IMG/VR virus record: IMGVR_UViG_3300010354_000542
Location: 1 to 26,291 of that record
Strand: one strand, 5' to 3'
Source of the DNA: a virus
Length of the DNA stretch: 26,291 bases
Both the position numbers and the translations under genes were made by a program. Positions within the stretch are counted from its first letter, which is position 1; each line of letters begins with the position of its first letter. Below the pieces are notes generated by a model. That model worked only from the letters and a program-made list of their open reading frames with translations. It searched no databases and had not been told where the DNA came from. Positions 8,301-15,852 of the stretch are shown in pieces.

Positions 8301-8905
8301 TAGTGCCACCAGGCTCAGGTGCAGCAGTAACATTGATAGAGTTGAATATTGATTTCTTAGCTGCAGAAGTAGCAGCTTGGGCAATTGACAATTACGGATC
8401 GGAGCTAGGTTCTTCAACATCGTATCAACAAGCTAAGTGTGAAAGAGACGTCAAAATAATTCTACAAGCAATGATATATGATTTAGAAACTGGCGGCAAT
8501 TATAACAGCGTGTTTGCTGGATTGAGCTATTGGATGATACCAGGAACCTACCATATAGTCACCCTGGGCGAGGCAGTAAGACGACCTGATTTGTTCCCAG
8601 ATGGAGCAACTGTTAACTTCTATCAAAGAAGCTACATCAGTGCCTCTGGTTATCTGTTTGAATATGTAGGTGCTGGCACAAATTATGGAGCATTACCTCA
8701 AAGAGGTGTTGCCGATCCGGATCAATTAAAGGAAGTAGTTCAGTTAAATAATGGTAAAGTGTTCTTTACCAGCACTGATCAAAACGGTGACTTCCGCATA
8801 GGTCCGGGGTTAGTAATTGCACAGGCAACAGGTGTTCTCACTGGTAGAACATTTGTACAAAGTTTATACGCAAATATGACACCGTTTATATTGGCAATTG
8901 AATAA
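2399..8905 (+). CDS. Giant beta-helix structural/fibre protein with Cys-Arg-Asp repeats
   Basis: A 2168-residue virion protein, the largest gene here. From the N-terminus: a ladder of GGGxTxIN units (about 45-97); two GGVGI/GGASV beta modules (about 135-155 and 240-260); a pectate-lyase-like right-handed beta-helix start (about 318-480; VDGNDTNDGRAQDPSRACRT); six repeats of 140-170 residues, each with YNxxxCxRD (at about 549, 689, 851, 1020, 1189, 1352); a resumed beta-helix (about 1560-1680; SMGGSLVDGAVISDRSPI); a linker; a seventh Cys-Arg-Asp unit (about 2009); and a C-terminus with KVFFTSTDQNGDFRIGPG, an ending I recall from marine T4-like tail fibres. There is no signal peptide. A tail-fibre or baseplate-associated host-contact role is inferred. 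No glycosidase catalytic residues could be assigned with confidence. Confidence 0.82.
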   Translation: MARKTGTRNVTSNDFQRISADTAVKVTSPGSVELDAGNQVILNEGGADTQINPNGGNVQINQTGGGNTEINDGGGDVFINAGGGTTEINSGGGDLTVGAKTEFTDGSNPTNLLGIPLTIDQSEFSNTAGRQAASVYFAGGVGIEKDLAVGGTIFGRIAQALTSTNIQVTATNTNIEFYPIFAQTLTATNGTTLFGDPDDTDIDTTSTIFRYNPSIGRLRISKVEVKNTETSTSTDTGALKVTGGASVAKDLTIGGVVYGYNNFTTQYLETVYDKYLGLQAPQSKMVLAAGATDIFGEIQVRGKNPIGTAPVVTNVLYVTVDGNDTNDGRAQDPSRACRTIGGALRSPYYQSGTQIRVSAGLYLENNPLRLKPYTSIMGSDIRTTFIEPINKTQDLFHVESGCYIAFCTFLNGRSGKLAGDYAPGTNRGAYATAFPPQTGNDRIDLFHSPYIQNCTNQSGPWLRDGTMFIPSQTVQIPSAVGTGTWASNTTSIVVTLSTGTVEVGQYINAGQQNPGFFNARTLLLANKPFLQGQVVAFVDTTFNSGSFTYNQAKCERDTALILNAIGIDMLYDSTSDSTFAGLQYWNQGSYTGDIPNEITATIAAITYLKGIAATYVDASVTATVDTLFTTVTNILSNGVAGVSDWVVYGGLPTTATLVVSSYNGLQTNRTSMQHAVLTYIDTTYPSLVYNTSTCFRDVGYIIDSVSFDLLHSGNVQSIKSGVYYYTYSTTSTAIPNEVPQTTAAYNYIKSILPYIVTKTALPTTYQTATSQVLVGNAGNEYDAEVLESKLDIITEIIRNGPAVATDKTPISLTLNTATSALNAYALLMTNTNFIKAEVIAYIDATMNNFSYNRQKCYRDVAILVENMAYDMTFGGNQKSIESGLAYYDGVVSVIAGQETQTISAIDYLAELCKKIVVNTTCTVLPLNTTSTGLVSYPQVFNTVLTGGEIAIEPIENLFNITVGIIEDGPSAAPTVYASPGPDAAFVSAEILLQANRTFVQEQTLNYINHVLCIPPKTLAYNQIKCRRDAGVVLDSIASDMYFDGFSQSTFAGRQYYAIDGYTGSIVTEIQPTIRAVRYLRDMSLKVVQSITTTTDAQAGVTRYSTGTQFTSTNIASSDAIDDIELKFNTILSILNGNTTGWTDNIIPNSGEGTLLPGYNNAIDLLQQNKTYLKQEILAYITATNEGFVFDTVTCERDIGYMVDAVTYDIKFGGNRMSVQSGLGYYDNVGTTNVVEGEVTATVAAFNYMVSVAAALITGTNYVPLQTVHKPVTNLSTGTSADVEKLQTALNTVTNILLNGPSVAGAQYPSAITPVATTSTKNAFDIIKANRTFLTAETIAYIDNTYNPNSFNYDQDLCYRDTGLILDAVSQDILLGGNQKSLEAGKSYWNKGYNYVSGQVSTTTAAINYARDISLQIIANNTVTVVTGTVATQVINNFFEYGSNYMPQEAVTRNYNIVTNIIENGVAAAPPLYAGGGLFALTGLNGSDVLPPAKVTRVDLVTATTYRIGLSTSTIGFGVNSSLYFGDVWVFPLQDDQVEELSLEYTGSTSTWNQRKVDPIGSMGGSLVDGAVISDRSPIQSFVYDAFTQVNQGGIGIHITNNGYAQLVSVFTIFCSIGVLADNGGIASITNSNCNFGDISILSKGYGPRKFSGTVFNPAYRAYPFSPQGTEPGSGDPLPYLDQFYPTGYFPNLGRVNIFVPDEDDRPHIGLVMEVEPPDGHLNEQSFPGFLNSQPSTSTLHTGTIVLNNISTDDIAIGNTVFIRDQFGKQYDDFYYLHDPDGNPVDAAGNRLNDPAAAPANPNYLKWYAATGTVVTDVNFNAITLNQALTNGGGDITNPTYFTLYFCGNSYYTVQTSSDANSPYVPNTNKLAANTNTNYQGSTSSQIAAHIASINHLKSCVGDIVSNVAVTPTTGNTATQIINTTVIGGSDAIPFIDLRLDYITSIVGAANLTAANAVVPANLRARQGIVPPGSGAAVTLIELNIDFLAAEVAAWAIDNYGSELGSSTSYQQAKCERDVKIILQAMIYDLETGGNYNSVFAGLSYWMIPGTYHIVTLGEAVRRPDLFPDGATVNFYQRSYISASGYLFEYVGAGTNYGALPQRGVADPDQLKEVVQLNNGKVFFTSTDQNGDFRIGPGLVIAQATGVLTGRTFVQSLYANMTPFILAIE
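2531..2695 (+). repeat. GGGxTxIN coding repeat ladder
   Basis: Six successive units of 8-10 codons encode GG(G)-x-x-x-IN (GGADTQINPN, GGNVQINQT, GGGNTEIND, GGGDVFINA, GGGTTEINS, GGGDLTV). The Gly turns and alternating Ile/Asn suggest a short beta-roll or beta-solenoid at the N-terminus of the giant protein. Confidence 0.8.
3953..6826 (+). repeat. Six tandem Cys-Arg-Asp domain repeats
   Basis: Six diverged protein repeats lie head to tail. Each has a first part like LLxANRxFLxxExIAYID, then YNxxxCxRD, a GGNxxSxxAGxxYY-like part, a TAAxxYxxxI helix, and a closing xIxxNGxxAAPxxYA-like part. The Tyr/Phe codon that opens the motif falls at 4043, 4463, 4949, 5456, 5963 and 6452. They share protein motifs but little DNA identity, so they are old duplications. 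Confidence 0.85.
8341..8560 (+). repeat. Seventh, detached Cys-Arg-Asp repeat (first half)
   Basis: YQQAKCERDVKIILQAMIYD with a following TGGNYNSVFAGLSYW repeats the signature of the six-copy array about 2 kb further on (motif at 8423). A segment resembling the second half of a unit (AAHIASINHLKSCVGDIVSN) lies before it at about 8060-8120, so the halves appear in reversed order. Confidence 0.75.
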
Positions 8906-8922
8906 GATAGGAAATAGATAAA

Positions 8923-9306
8923 ATGGCAACATTACCGTTAAACACATTCTTAACAAAAACGGCGTTACTGACTACAAATACCACTGCGTCAGTTTACACC
9001 TCGCCAATTGGAGTCACTTCTATTGTTCTACTTGCGCAGGTTGCAAATTTAACAACTGTAACTCAAACAGTGTCACTTGCGCATTATAGATTTAGAACAG
9101 TGTTGCCCGATGCACAGGGATTTGGTGGTCAAACTGGTCAGACTCAAAGTTTGATGGTTAAAAACTTTGATGTACCTGCAGGTGACGCTGCTATTGTATT
9201 GGGAGGAAAAATGATTATTGAGGAGTTAGACAGTGTCCATGCATATTCACTTACCTCAGGCACCTGCCAATTAGTAATGAGTGTGTTACAGACCGCTAAC
9301 CAATAA
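8923..9306 (+). CDS. Small virion protein of the fibre operon
   Basis: A 127-residue beta-rich protein starting MATLPLNTFLTKTALLTT, with TSIVLLAQVANLTTVTQTVS at about residues 30-50, a VKNFDVPAGDAAIVLGGKMI segment (about 78-97) and LVMSVLQ near the end. I recall this family as a common neighbour of tail-fibre genes in marine T4-like phages. The FxVPxxDAAxxLxGK signature fits a jelly-roll-like trimerising or fibre-tip protein, but its fold and role are not established here. AGGAAA nine bases upstream supports the ATG. It follows the giant protein by 17 bases and precedes the next fibre by 11, so it is co-transcribed with both. Confidence 0.7.
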   Translation: MATLPLNTFLTKTALLTTNTTASVYTSPIGVTSIVLLAQVANLTTVTQTVSLAHYRFRTVLPDAQGFGGQTGQTQSLMVKNFDVPAGDAAIVLGGKMIIEELDSVHAYSLTSGTCQLVMSVLQTANQ

Positions 9307-9317
9307 GGACAAAGTAA

Positions 9318-11405
9318 ATGCCATCATTAATTAGCGGCTCAACACTTAGATCAGGAGGCAGCGGCGAGTTTTTAAAACTAGCTGATGCAATGCCTCAGCT
9401 GCCGCCAACACCCACCACTTCAACTGGTTACACGATTGTTACCAACGAAAAATTACAAACCTCATACAGATCAAGTTTAGGTAACATACAAATGCATCTT
9501 GGGGAGATGTATAGCAATCTTCCTAATCAAAATATACGCCTAATTGGCACAGGCACCTCAACCGTTGTGGTTACTGGCGGTGTTGCAAACACTAGTACAT
9601 CTACTGGTGTATTATTGATAGATGGTGGCATTGGTATTAGAGACGGTCTACATAGCGGCGAGGACATCTATGTAAACGGTCTGCGTATTGGTACAGGTTG
9701 GGAAGGTAAAAACAATGTTGTGGTAAGAGGTACGGCTGTACCGCAACCCGATGACAATGCTACAGGACAGGGAAGCATTGCAATTGGTTACGATACATTA
9801 CTAGGTTTACAAACTTCTTACGCTAATATTGCTATTGGTCGTTTGGCGGTAAGTTCAGGCACTGAACTAGTTAACACTATTGCAATTGGTGACCAAGCTC
9901 TTAAGGTAATAGGTGTATATCAATACGAATATAGATCAACAATAACAAATATTTCTCTAGCTAATCCTGTCGTAATTACATCGCCCTTCCATAATCTTTC
10001 AACAGGTACTTTAATTACGTTGAAAGACATTGGCGGCACAGTAGAATTAAACAATAATGAATATTATGTTAGATGGTTATCAACTAGTACATTTAGTTTA
10101 TACACTGACGTAAACGTAAACGATACTCTAAACGGCACAGGATTTACAGCATACACATCTAGCGGAACAGTAAATGTTAATACCGTAGACGATAATAATA
10201 TTGCTATTGGTGCAGATACTGCCTACAAATTAATAAACGGCAGAGAAAATCTCTTTATTGGTCATAAACTTGCAAAAAATCTAACCACAGGTTCCTATAA
10301 TATATTGTTAGGACATGACGTTGCTAATAATTTAACTAACGGCAGCGGAAATATTTCTATAGGCGGCGACAATCTCGTTGACGGCCTAAATGATCAAGTC
10401 AATATTGGTAGCTTGCTGTATTATAACGGCGGCGGCTATACACAAATGAATAGCGACCTAGGGCTAGGTCTTGGTACTTGGGCAACTGCAACTTATTTTA
10501 TAACCAATATAACCAACATTGAACAGACAAACCCTGTAAGAGTACATTTTACTGATACATTTGCTGTGGCAACTGGAACATATGTGTTGTTACAAAATGT
10601 TAGCGGCATGACTGAAATCACAACGCAAACATATTATGCCAGTTACGAAACTGCTACGTCAATCCTATTATATTATGATTATGATTTTACAATGCCGTTG
10701 GATGGAACAGCATTCAATACCTATACCGGCGGTGGCAAAATTCTCGCATTAGAACCCTACGGTGCACTATCGGTACTAGGTGGCGTTGGTATTTCTGGAA
10801 ATCTTATTGTAGCTAACGATCTTGATGTTTATGGAGATGTAGTATTTCACAAAACTGTTCTCCAGACAGTCAGCTCGTCTACAGTTGCATTAAATTTAGT
10901 AGGCGGTGCACAAGGAAGCATACCGTATCAAACTGCCACCGACCTAACAACCATGTTACCGATTGGTCCTTTCAATCATGTATTGTATAGTGACGGTACT
11001 GTACCTTCTTGGGTTCCGGTAAGTACGATTTCATCGGGAGGTACTGCAACAAATGTGTTAATCAACAGTACCGTATCTGATACTGTTTACTATCTAGCTT
11101 TAGATGAATTAATTGGTGATGCAGGACCAATCAGCAGCGATGTGGCATTCACCTTTGTTACCACAGCACAGAATACTTCTTCATATTATATATCAGGAAC
11201 AAGTGTATTGAACGTGCCTGGTAGTATATATTCAGTGGACGGTAACCCTGCTGAAAGCAATTTGTTATACACTCCAAGAACCTTTACTACCAGCACTTCG
11301 CCTGCGGCAGCAAGAGTAGGAGACATTTGGTTAGACAGCGATACCGGAGTAGTTTTACAATATTTTGATGACAATGGTACAAAACTTTGGGTAGAGCTAA
11401 CATGA
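9318..11405 (+). CDS. Tail fibre-like protein with YadA-type head repeats
   Basis: A 695-residue protein. The N-terminal region (about 1-85: MPSLISGSTLRSGGSGEFLK, then LPPTPTTSTGYTIV and SSLGNIQMHLGEMYSNLPNQ) resembles the attachment part of marine phage structural proteins. A GGIGI beta module follows (about 92-118). Residues about 152-190 and 294-350 contain NxAIG repeats like those of YadA trimeric autotransporter heads, the second group with an exact 17-residue period. Between and after the groups are two related segments with NPV and a following TGT(L/Y) (about 215-285 and 397-470). Near the end are another GGVGISG module (about 490) and one tile-type repeat (GGAQGSIPYQTATDLTTMLP). AAGGA at 9305-9309 overlaps the previous stop codon and sets the ATG. 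A trimeric, elongated fibre is inferred. Confidence 0.78.
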   Translation: MPSLISGSTLRSGGSGEFLKLADAMPQLPPTPTTSTGYTIVTNEKLQTSYRSSLGNIQMHLGEMYSNLPNQNIRLIGTGTSTVVVTGGVANTSTSTGVLLIDGGIGIRDGLHSGEDIYVNGLRIGTGWEGKNNVVVRGTAVPQPDDNATGQGSIAIGYDTLLGLQTSYANIAIGRLAVSSGTELVNTIAIGDQALKVIGVYQYEYRSTITNISLANPVVITSPFHNLSTGTLITLKDIGGTVELNNNEYYVRWLSTSTFSLYTDVNVNDTLNGTGFTAYTSSGTVNVNTVDDNNIAIGADTAYKLINGRENLFIGHKLAKNLTTGSYNILLGHDVANNLTNGSGNISIGGDNLVDGLNDQVNIGSLLYYNGGGYTQMNSDLGLGLGTWATATYFITNITNIEQTNPVRVHFTDTFAVATGTYVLLQNVSGMTEITTQTYYASYETATSILLYYDYDFTMPLDGTAFNTYTGGGKILALEPYGALSVLGGVGISGNLIVANDLDVYGDVVFHKTVLQTVSSSTVALNLVGGAQGSIPYQTATDLTTMLPIGPFNHVLYSDGTVPSWVPVSTISSGGTATNVLINSTVSDTVYYLALDELIGDAGPISSDVAFTFVTTAQNTSSYYISGTSVLNVPGSIYSVDGNPAESNLLYTPRTFTTSTSPAAARVGDIWLDSDTGVVLQYFDDNGTKLWVELT
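9768..10378 (+). repeat. YadA-head-like NxAIG repeats
   Basis: Seven codon-level repeats encode xxIAIGxxxL-like units: GSIAIGYDTL, ANIAIGRLAV and NTIAIGDQAL, then, after an insertion of roughly 100 residues, four with an exact 17-residue period (NNIAIGADTA, ENLFIGHKLA, YNILLGHDVA, GNISIGGDNL). This is the left-handed beta-roll signature of trimeric adhesin heads. Confidence 0.82.
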
Positions 11406-11418
11406 TTAGGATGACATT

Positions 11419-12252
11419 ATGGCAATAAATTTTCCACCAAGCCCTACAGTTGGTAGTTATTACCAAGTAGGAAAGAAAATTTGGCAATGGAATGGTGCTG
11501 CATGGATCAAATACGATCCAATAACATTATCCACCTCTACTGTATCCACAAGTACAGCAACTGGTGCTGTTGTTATTTCTGGAGGATTGGGAGTAAGTGG
11601 GGCTTTAAATGTTGCTAGTACTGCAACTATTGGAGGTTCCAACGTCTTAACCACTGCATCTATTTTAACATCTGGTGATATTTCTCTCACAGAAAGCGGT
11701 GGAACTATCACTCTAACATCGCTTAACACTTTGCAATCAGTTACCACTAACGGCTCTTCATCAACTAATGCAATTCAACTAACAAATTTAACCAATTCAA
11801 CAAGTACTGTAACAGGAGCATTGGTTGTATCTGGTGGTATAGGTGTAGGAAAAGATGTAACCGTAGCCGGTACGGTAACAGCAGAGCATCTAAGAATCCA
11901 AGATGCTGTGATGGATTCTCGTTACACAACCACTACTACCACAGCAACAGTTGTGATTGATCAATATCCTACAAACATTTACCGTAGTGCAAAATATCTT
12001 GTACAGGTTGAGGAAGATGTAGGGCCAACAAGTGAATTTCAATTAATTGAAATTCTATTACTGGTCACAAACAATAATGATGTATTAACTACAGATTACG
12101 GTTTAATAACTTCAAACGGAGAACTTGGGTCATTTTCGTCAGAAGTTGACACTGTTACTGACCCTAGCGATCCACAATTAAAACTTTATTTTAGTGCCTA
12201 TACCGCAACCAATAAGGTGATAACTGTATGTAGAACTGCTGTGACCAAGTAA
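11419..12252 (+). CDS. Short tail fibre-like protein
   Basis: A 277-residue protein. Residues 1-36 (MAINFPPSPTVGSYYQVGKK, then WQWNGAAWIKYDP) form a module that I recall at the start of many phage fibre proteins, with a Trp-rich beta hairpin. Two GALVVSGGIGVGKD-type beta modules follow (about 49-75 and 129-155). The C-terminal part (about 160-277) is a less repetitive domain with VMDSRYTTTTTTATVVIDQY and a beta-rich ending, possibly a receptor-binding or capping domain. AGGA at 11408-11411, seven bases before the ATG, supports the start. It lies in the fibre operon between two larger fibre genes. No chaperone domain is present, so folding may need a partner. The function is inferred from composition and context. 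Confidence 0.72.
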   Translation: MAINFPPSPTVGSYYQVGKKIWQWNGAAWIKYDPITLSTSTVSTSTATGAVVISGGLGVSGALNVASTATIGGSNVLTTASILTSGDISLTESGGTITLTSLNTLQSVTTNGSSSTNAIQLTNLTNSTSTVTGALVVSGGIGVGKDVTVAGTVTAEHLRIQDAVMDSRYTTTTTTATVVIDQYPTNIYRSAKYLVQVEEDVGPTSEFQLIEILLLVTNNNDVLTTDYGLITSNGELGSFSSEVDTVTDPSDPQLKLYFSAYTATNKVITVCRTAVTK

Positions 12253-12266
12253 ACTGGAGCAATTAG

Positions 12267-15200
12267 ATGTCGAATATTTCAAAAGACTTTGTAACAAAAA
12301 ATGGTATAATTCTAAAAGGTACCAGTCTTGTTACCGGTCTTACATCGCAGACAAACGCTCTACAGGTAGATAGCGGTGCAGCAATTGCAAAGAATTTAAT
12401 TGTAGGAAGTACTACAACAATTTACGGTGCTGTAACTATTGCAAATAATGCAGCATCAACAAGCACCACAACAGGTGCATTAATTATCGAAGGCGGAGTA
12501 GGCATTGGCGGCAACCTAAATGTTGCAGGCACTGTGTTTGGCGTGATTACCGGCGTGATCAGTACAGCGTCCAATCTCGCAGGCGGCACAGCAGGACAAC
12601 TAGTTTATCAATCTGCTCCGGGCCTTACCGCATATGCTGGTCCCGGTAGTTCAGGAGAGGTTTTAACATCTGGTGGAACTGGTGCTCCTGTTTATGTAAG
12701 TACAACTACGTTGTATGTAAACAGAGCTGTGTCAGCTGACAACGCATCGGGAACAGCATCTCAAGCAAACAGTCTCAATGGCGGAGTATTAGGTGAAATA
12801 CCCTATCAATCAGCAGCCAATACCACACTATTCATTGGTACCGGTACACAAGGTAGTCTATTGCAGATGGGTGCAAACACTGCATCCTTTGTATCAACTA
12901 CTAGTATACAAGTAAGTTTTGCAGCCAATCTTCTTGCTGGAGCAGGAGGTAGTTTACCCTATCAGTCAGCAGCAAATGCAACCGCAATGTTGCCACTATC
13001 TGCTACACTTGGTGCAGTTCTAACTGCTGGTGCAAGTGCACCTACCTATATTACGCAGGTAGTTGCTAGAAATGGTACCGGTAATACTACAACAGCTAGC
13101 GGACAGAGTCTATTGGTTAGTAGCGGTGGATTGGGCGTTATTGGCGACAGTCATTTTGCAGATAACGTATATATTGGCAAACAACTAACTGTTCAAGGTG
13201 CTACTACATTTGAAGATACTGTTACATTCAACGGTACTGCAACCTTTGTATTCAGTACTAACACTTACTATACAGACAACATTGTAAACATTCACACACC
13301 GCCCGGTGGTGTATTGAATACTTGGACCAGCAATGACGGTAAAGACATTGGTGTGGTGTTTCACAATTTTGTTGACGGCTACGATAATGATGCTTTCCTA
13401 GGTTATCATAACCAGTCAGGATATTTAGAGTGGTTTGACAAAGGATCTGAACTGTCAACCGGAACGTTTGTTCATACAAGATACGGAACATTTAAAACCG
13501 GCGCAGTATTATTAGATAATAATACAGGTGTACACGATTCAGTATCTGGAGCATTGCAGGTAAAAGGTGGAGTAGGCATAGCAGGCAATCTTTTCGTTGC
13601 AGGTGTAGTTACAGCAACTACATTTAACGGTGCCTTGAGTGGTACCGCGGCACTGGCCACTGACATTGCAGGCGGCACTGCCGGTCAACTATTGTACCAA
13701 AATGGCGCTAATGACACTGCTTTCGCCGGACCAGGAACGGCAGGACAGATTCTTGTAAGTGCCGGAGCAGCAGCACCAGTTTATACCAATACAAGCAGTA
13801 TCTATGTCAATAGTGCTGTCAATGCAGAAAAACTCTACGGCGGCACAGCAGGTCAATTGGTCTATCAAAGTTCTACTGGTACTACAGCATTTGCTGGTCC
13901 GGGAACCGCAGGAGAAGTTTTAGTAAGCAATGGAGCCAATGCTCCTTCATATGTAAGTACAACCTCTCTTTATGTTAACAGGGCAACAATTGCTGACAGT
14001 GCTGCAGGCGGAAGTGGACAGGTTGCTACAGAACGAAGTATAACAAATGCTGCTCATTTTATTACCTTTGTTGATAGTAACAATGCAACATCAACACCAG
14101 AAACTGTTTATACTACTAGTACCGTAACAGTAAATCCTGCTACGGGTGTAATTCAAGCTAATACTTTTTTAGGTACCGCTACTACAGCAACTAATATTGC
14201 TGCAGGAACAGCAGGTCAATTGATTTATCAATCTGCTCCAGGCGTAACAGCATTCGCAGGTCCAGGCAGTGCAGGACAGGTTTTGACCAGTAATGGTACT
14301 GGCGCACCGACTTATGTAGCAACGTCAACACTATATGTATTTAGAGCGACAGTAGCAGACAGTGCCGCAGGAAGTTCAGCACAGGCAAACAATTTAAATG
14401 GCGGTGCACTCGGCCAAATTCCTTATCAAGTTGCATCTGACACCACAGCATTCATTGGTACCGGTACCAACGGTAGCATACTACAAATGGGTGCGAACAC
14501 GGCAACATTTGTAGCTACAGCTAGTATCTATGTAAACAGTTCTGTTAACACTGAAAAAATATTTGGTGGCACAGCAGGTCAATTAGTCTATCAAAGTGCA
14601 GCCAATACCACAGCGTTTGCAGGTCCTGGTACAGCCGGACAGATATTGGTAAGTGCAGGTGCAAGCGCACCGGTATACACCAATACCAGTAGCATTTATA
14701 TTAATAGAGCAGTCACTGCGGATGCGGCTACTGTGTCAACAAACATCAGCGGCGGTGCCCTTGGAGAAATCCCATATCAGTTATCTGCAGGTAGTACAGC
14801 CTTTATTGGAACTGGCACAATTGGTAGCATGTTACAGATGGGTGCTAACACAGCTACATTTGTAGCCACCGCAACAATTTATGTAAACAGAGCGGTTATT
14901 TCAGACAACGACAGTGGCGGCAGTGCAGGAGGATTGAGATATCAGACCGGAGCAAATGCCAGCACGTTCTTAAACATTGGAAGTGCTGGACAATTATTGA
15001 GAGTAAACTCAGCAGGTACAGCCCCTGAGTGGGTAAACACCAGCAGTGTGTATGCTGCTGCTGCTGTCTCGTCACAAAACTTGTTTGGCGGAACAACGGG
15101 ACAACTTGTTTACCAAAGTGCTGCCGGTACCACAGCTTTCGCAGGACCTGGTACTGCAGGACAGCTTCTAGTCAGCGCTGGTGCAAGCGCACCAGTTTAT

Positions 15201-15587
15201 ACAAATACTGGTAGCATCTATGTTAACAGTGCCGTTAATGCGCAGACATTGTACGGCGGCACCGCTGGTCAGCTACATTATCAAAGTGGTGTTGGTGTAA
15301 CAGCATTTGCAGGACCAGGTACCACAGGTCAAATTTTAATAAGTGGCGGTACAGGTGCACCAAATTATCAAAGCACTCTCACAGTAGATGCCAATGTTGT
15401 TAATGTAAATTCTACAGTGGCATCAGTTTCAACTACTACAGGTGCATTGATTGTCGACGGTGGTGTTGGTGTTGCAGGTAGCGTATATGTCGGTAACAGA
15501 GTGGGATTTGTAAACGCATCAAATGTTAGCGCGGTATATCAAATCTATAATACTGTGACCAATAGTTTAGATACGGTATTTGCATAA
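12267..15587 (+). CDS. Long tail fibre protein with tile repeats
   Basis: An 1106-residue Gly/Thr/Ser/Ala-rich fibre. The N-terminus (MSNISKDFVTKNGIILKG) is a known style of fibre start. It carries 12 tile repeats of about 50 residues of the form GGTAGQLVYQxxxxxTAFAG followed by PGTAGQILVSAGxxAPxYxx, a DNIVNIHT/NDGKDIGVVFHNF domain (about 335-415), an HFITFVDSNNATSTPETVYT segment (about 597-620) and several GGVGIxG modules. It ends VYQIYNTVTNSLDTVF, a C-terminal cap I recall from marine phage fibres. No S74 domain is present. GGAG at 12256-12259 supports the ATG. The stop codon overlaps the next start by one base (TAATG), implying translational coupling to the 71-residue protein. A homotrimeric shaft that reaches the host surface is inferred. 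Confidence 0.8.
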   Translation: MSNISKDFVTKNGIILKGTSLVTGLTSQTNALQVDSGAAIAKNLIVGSTTTIYGAVTIANNAASTSTTTGALIIEGGVGIGGNLNVAGTVFGVITGVISTASNLAGGTAGQLVYQSAPGLTAYAGPGSSGEVLTSGGTGAPVYVSTTTLYVNRAVSADNASGTASQANSLNGGVLGEIPYQSAANTTLFIGTGTQGSLLQMGANTASFVSTTSIQVSFAANLLAGAGGSLPYQSAANATAMLPLSATLGAVLTAGASAPTYITQVVARNGTGNTTTASGQSLLVSSGGLGVIGDSHFADNVYIGKQLTVQGATTFEDTVTFNGTATFVFSTNTYYTDNIVNIHTPPGGVLNTWTSNDGKDIGVVFHNFVDGYDNDAFLGYHNQSGYLEWFDKGSELSTGTFVHTRYGTFKTGAVLLDNNTGVHDSVSGALQVKGGVGIAGNLFVAGVVTATTFNGALSGTAALATDIAGGTAGQLLYQNGANDTAFAGPGTAGQILVSAGAAAPVYTNTSSIYVNSAVNAEKLYGGTAGQLVYQSSTGTTAFAGPGTAGEVLVSNGANAPSYVSTTSLYVNRATIADSAAGGSGQVATERSITNAAHFITFVDSNNATSTPETVYTTSTVTVNPATGVIQANTFLGTATTATNIAAGTAGQLIYQSAPGVTAFAGPGSAGQVLTSNGTGAPTYVATSTLYVFRATVADSAAGSSAQANNLNGGALGQIPYQVASDTTAFIGTGTNGSILQMGANTATFVATASIYVNSSVNTEKIFGGTAGQLVYQSAANTTAFAGPGTAGQILVSAGASAPVYTNTSSIYINRAVTADAATVSTNISGGALGEIPYQLSAGSTAFIGTGTIGSMLQMGANTATFVATATIYVNRAVISDNDSGGSAGGLRYQTGANASTFLNIGSAGQLLRVNSAGTAPEWVNTSSVYAAAAVSSQNLFGGTTGQLVYQSAAGTTAFAGPGTAGQLLVSAGASAPVYTNTGSIYVNSAVNAQTLYGGTAGQLHYQSGVGVTAFAGPGTTGQILISGGTGAPNYQSTLTVDANVVNVNSTVASVSTTTGALIVDGGVGVAGSVYVGNRVGFVNASNVSAVYQIYNTVTNSLDTVFA
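12582..15372 (+). repeat. Twelve tile repeats in the 1106-residue fibre
   Basis: I count 12 units of four related types. Type A contains TAFAGPGTAGQILVS, type B FIGTGTxGSxLQMGANTATF, type C TFLxIGxAGQLLRVN, and type D ATAMLPL. Order by eye: A B D, inserted domain, A A, second inserted domain, A B A B C A A. Copies are similar in protein; those I compared differ mostly at third codon positions. Confidence 0.85.
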
Positions 15588-15802
15588 TGACCATAGCAAG
15601 AAGAATCAGTTCCACAGGAGATGTGTATATAAGCGGTGAATTTGATGAGGTAACTGCCGCTGATATAAAAATAACTGTGAATAATTATTTCTCTGCAGAA
15701 TTTGATGAAGTTACAAAGCCCGCTGGAGTTGCTGTGCGTGAAATGAACACTGGTGTAATTATGATTGCAGGCGAATTAGATGAAGTTAATAAGCCAAGCT
15801 AA
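15587..15802 (+). CDS. Small triple-repeat protein of the fibre operon
   Basis: A 71-residue protein starting MTIARRISSTGDVYISGEFD. It has three copies of an E-F/L-DEV motif (residues 18-22, 38-42 and 63-67), each after a short hydrophobic strand, suggesting a tiny repeated beta protein. I recall short proteins with this MxIARRIS start next to fibre genes in marine phages, often annotated as hypothetical. Its ATG overlaps the stop of the 1106-residue fibre in TAATG and there is no independent Shine-Dalgarno sequence, so translation is probably coupled and stoichiometry linked. It could be a fibre cap, connector or assembly factor; the function is unknown. Confidence 0.65.
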   Translation: MTIARRISSTGDVYISGEFDEVTAADIKITVNNYFSAEFDEVTKPAGVAVREMNTGVIMIAGELDEVNKPS

Positions 15803-15838
15803 AAATAGTGGACCAGAATAGATAGAAAATTTATAACG

Positions 15839-15845
15839 GTAAATA
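15839..15845 (+). promoter_or_regulatory. Late-promoter-like box (GTAAATA)
   Basis: GTAAATA, one base off the ATAAATA core, lies in the 50-base gap between the 71-residue gene and the S74 fibre, ending seven bases before the ATG. No strong Shine-Dalgarno sequence is present. Confidence 0.45.
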
Positions 15846-15852
15846 AAAGAAT

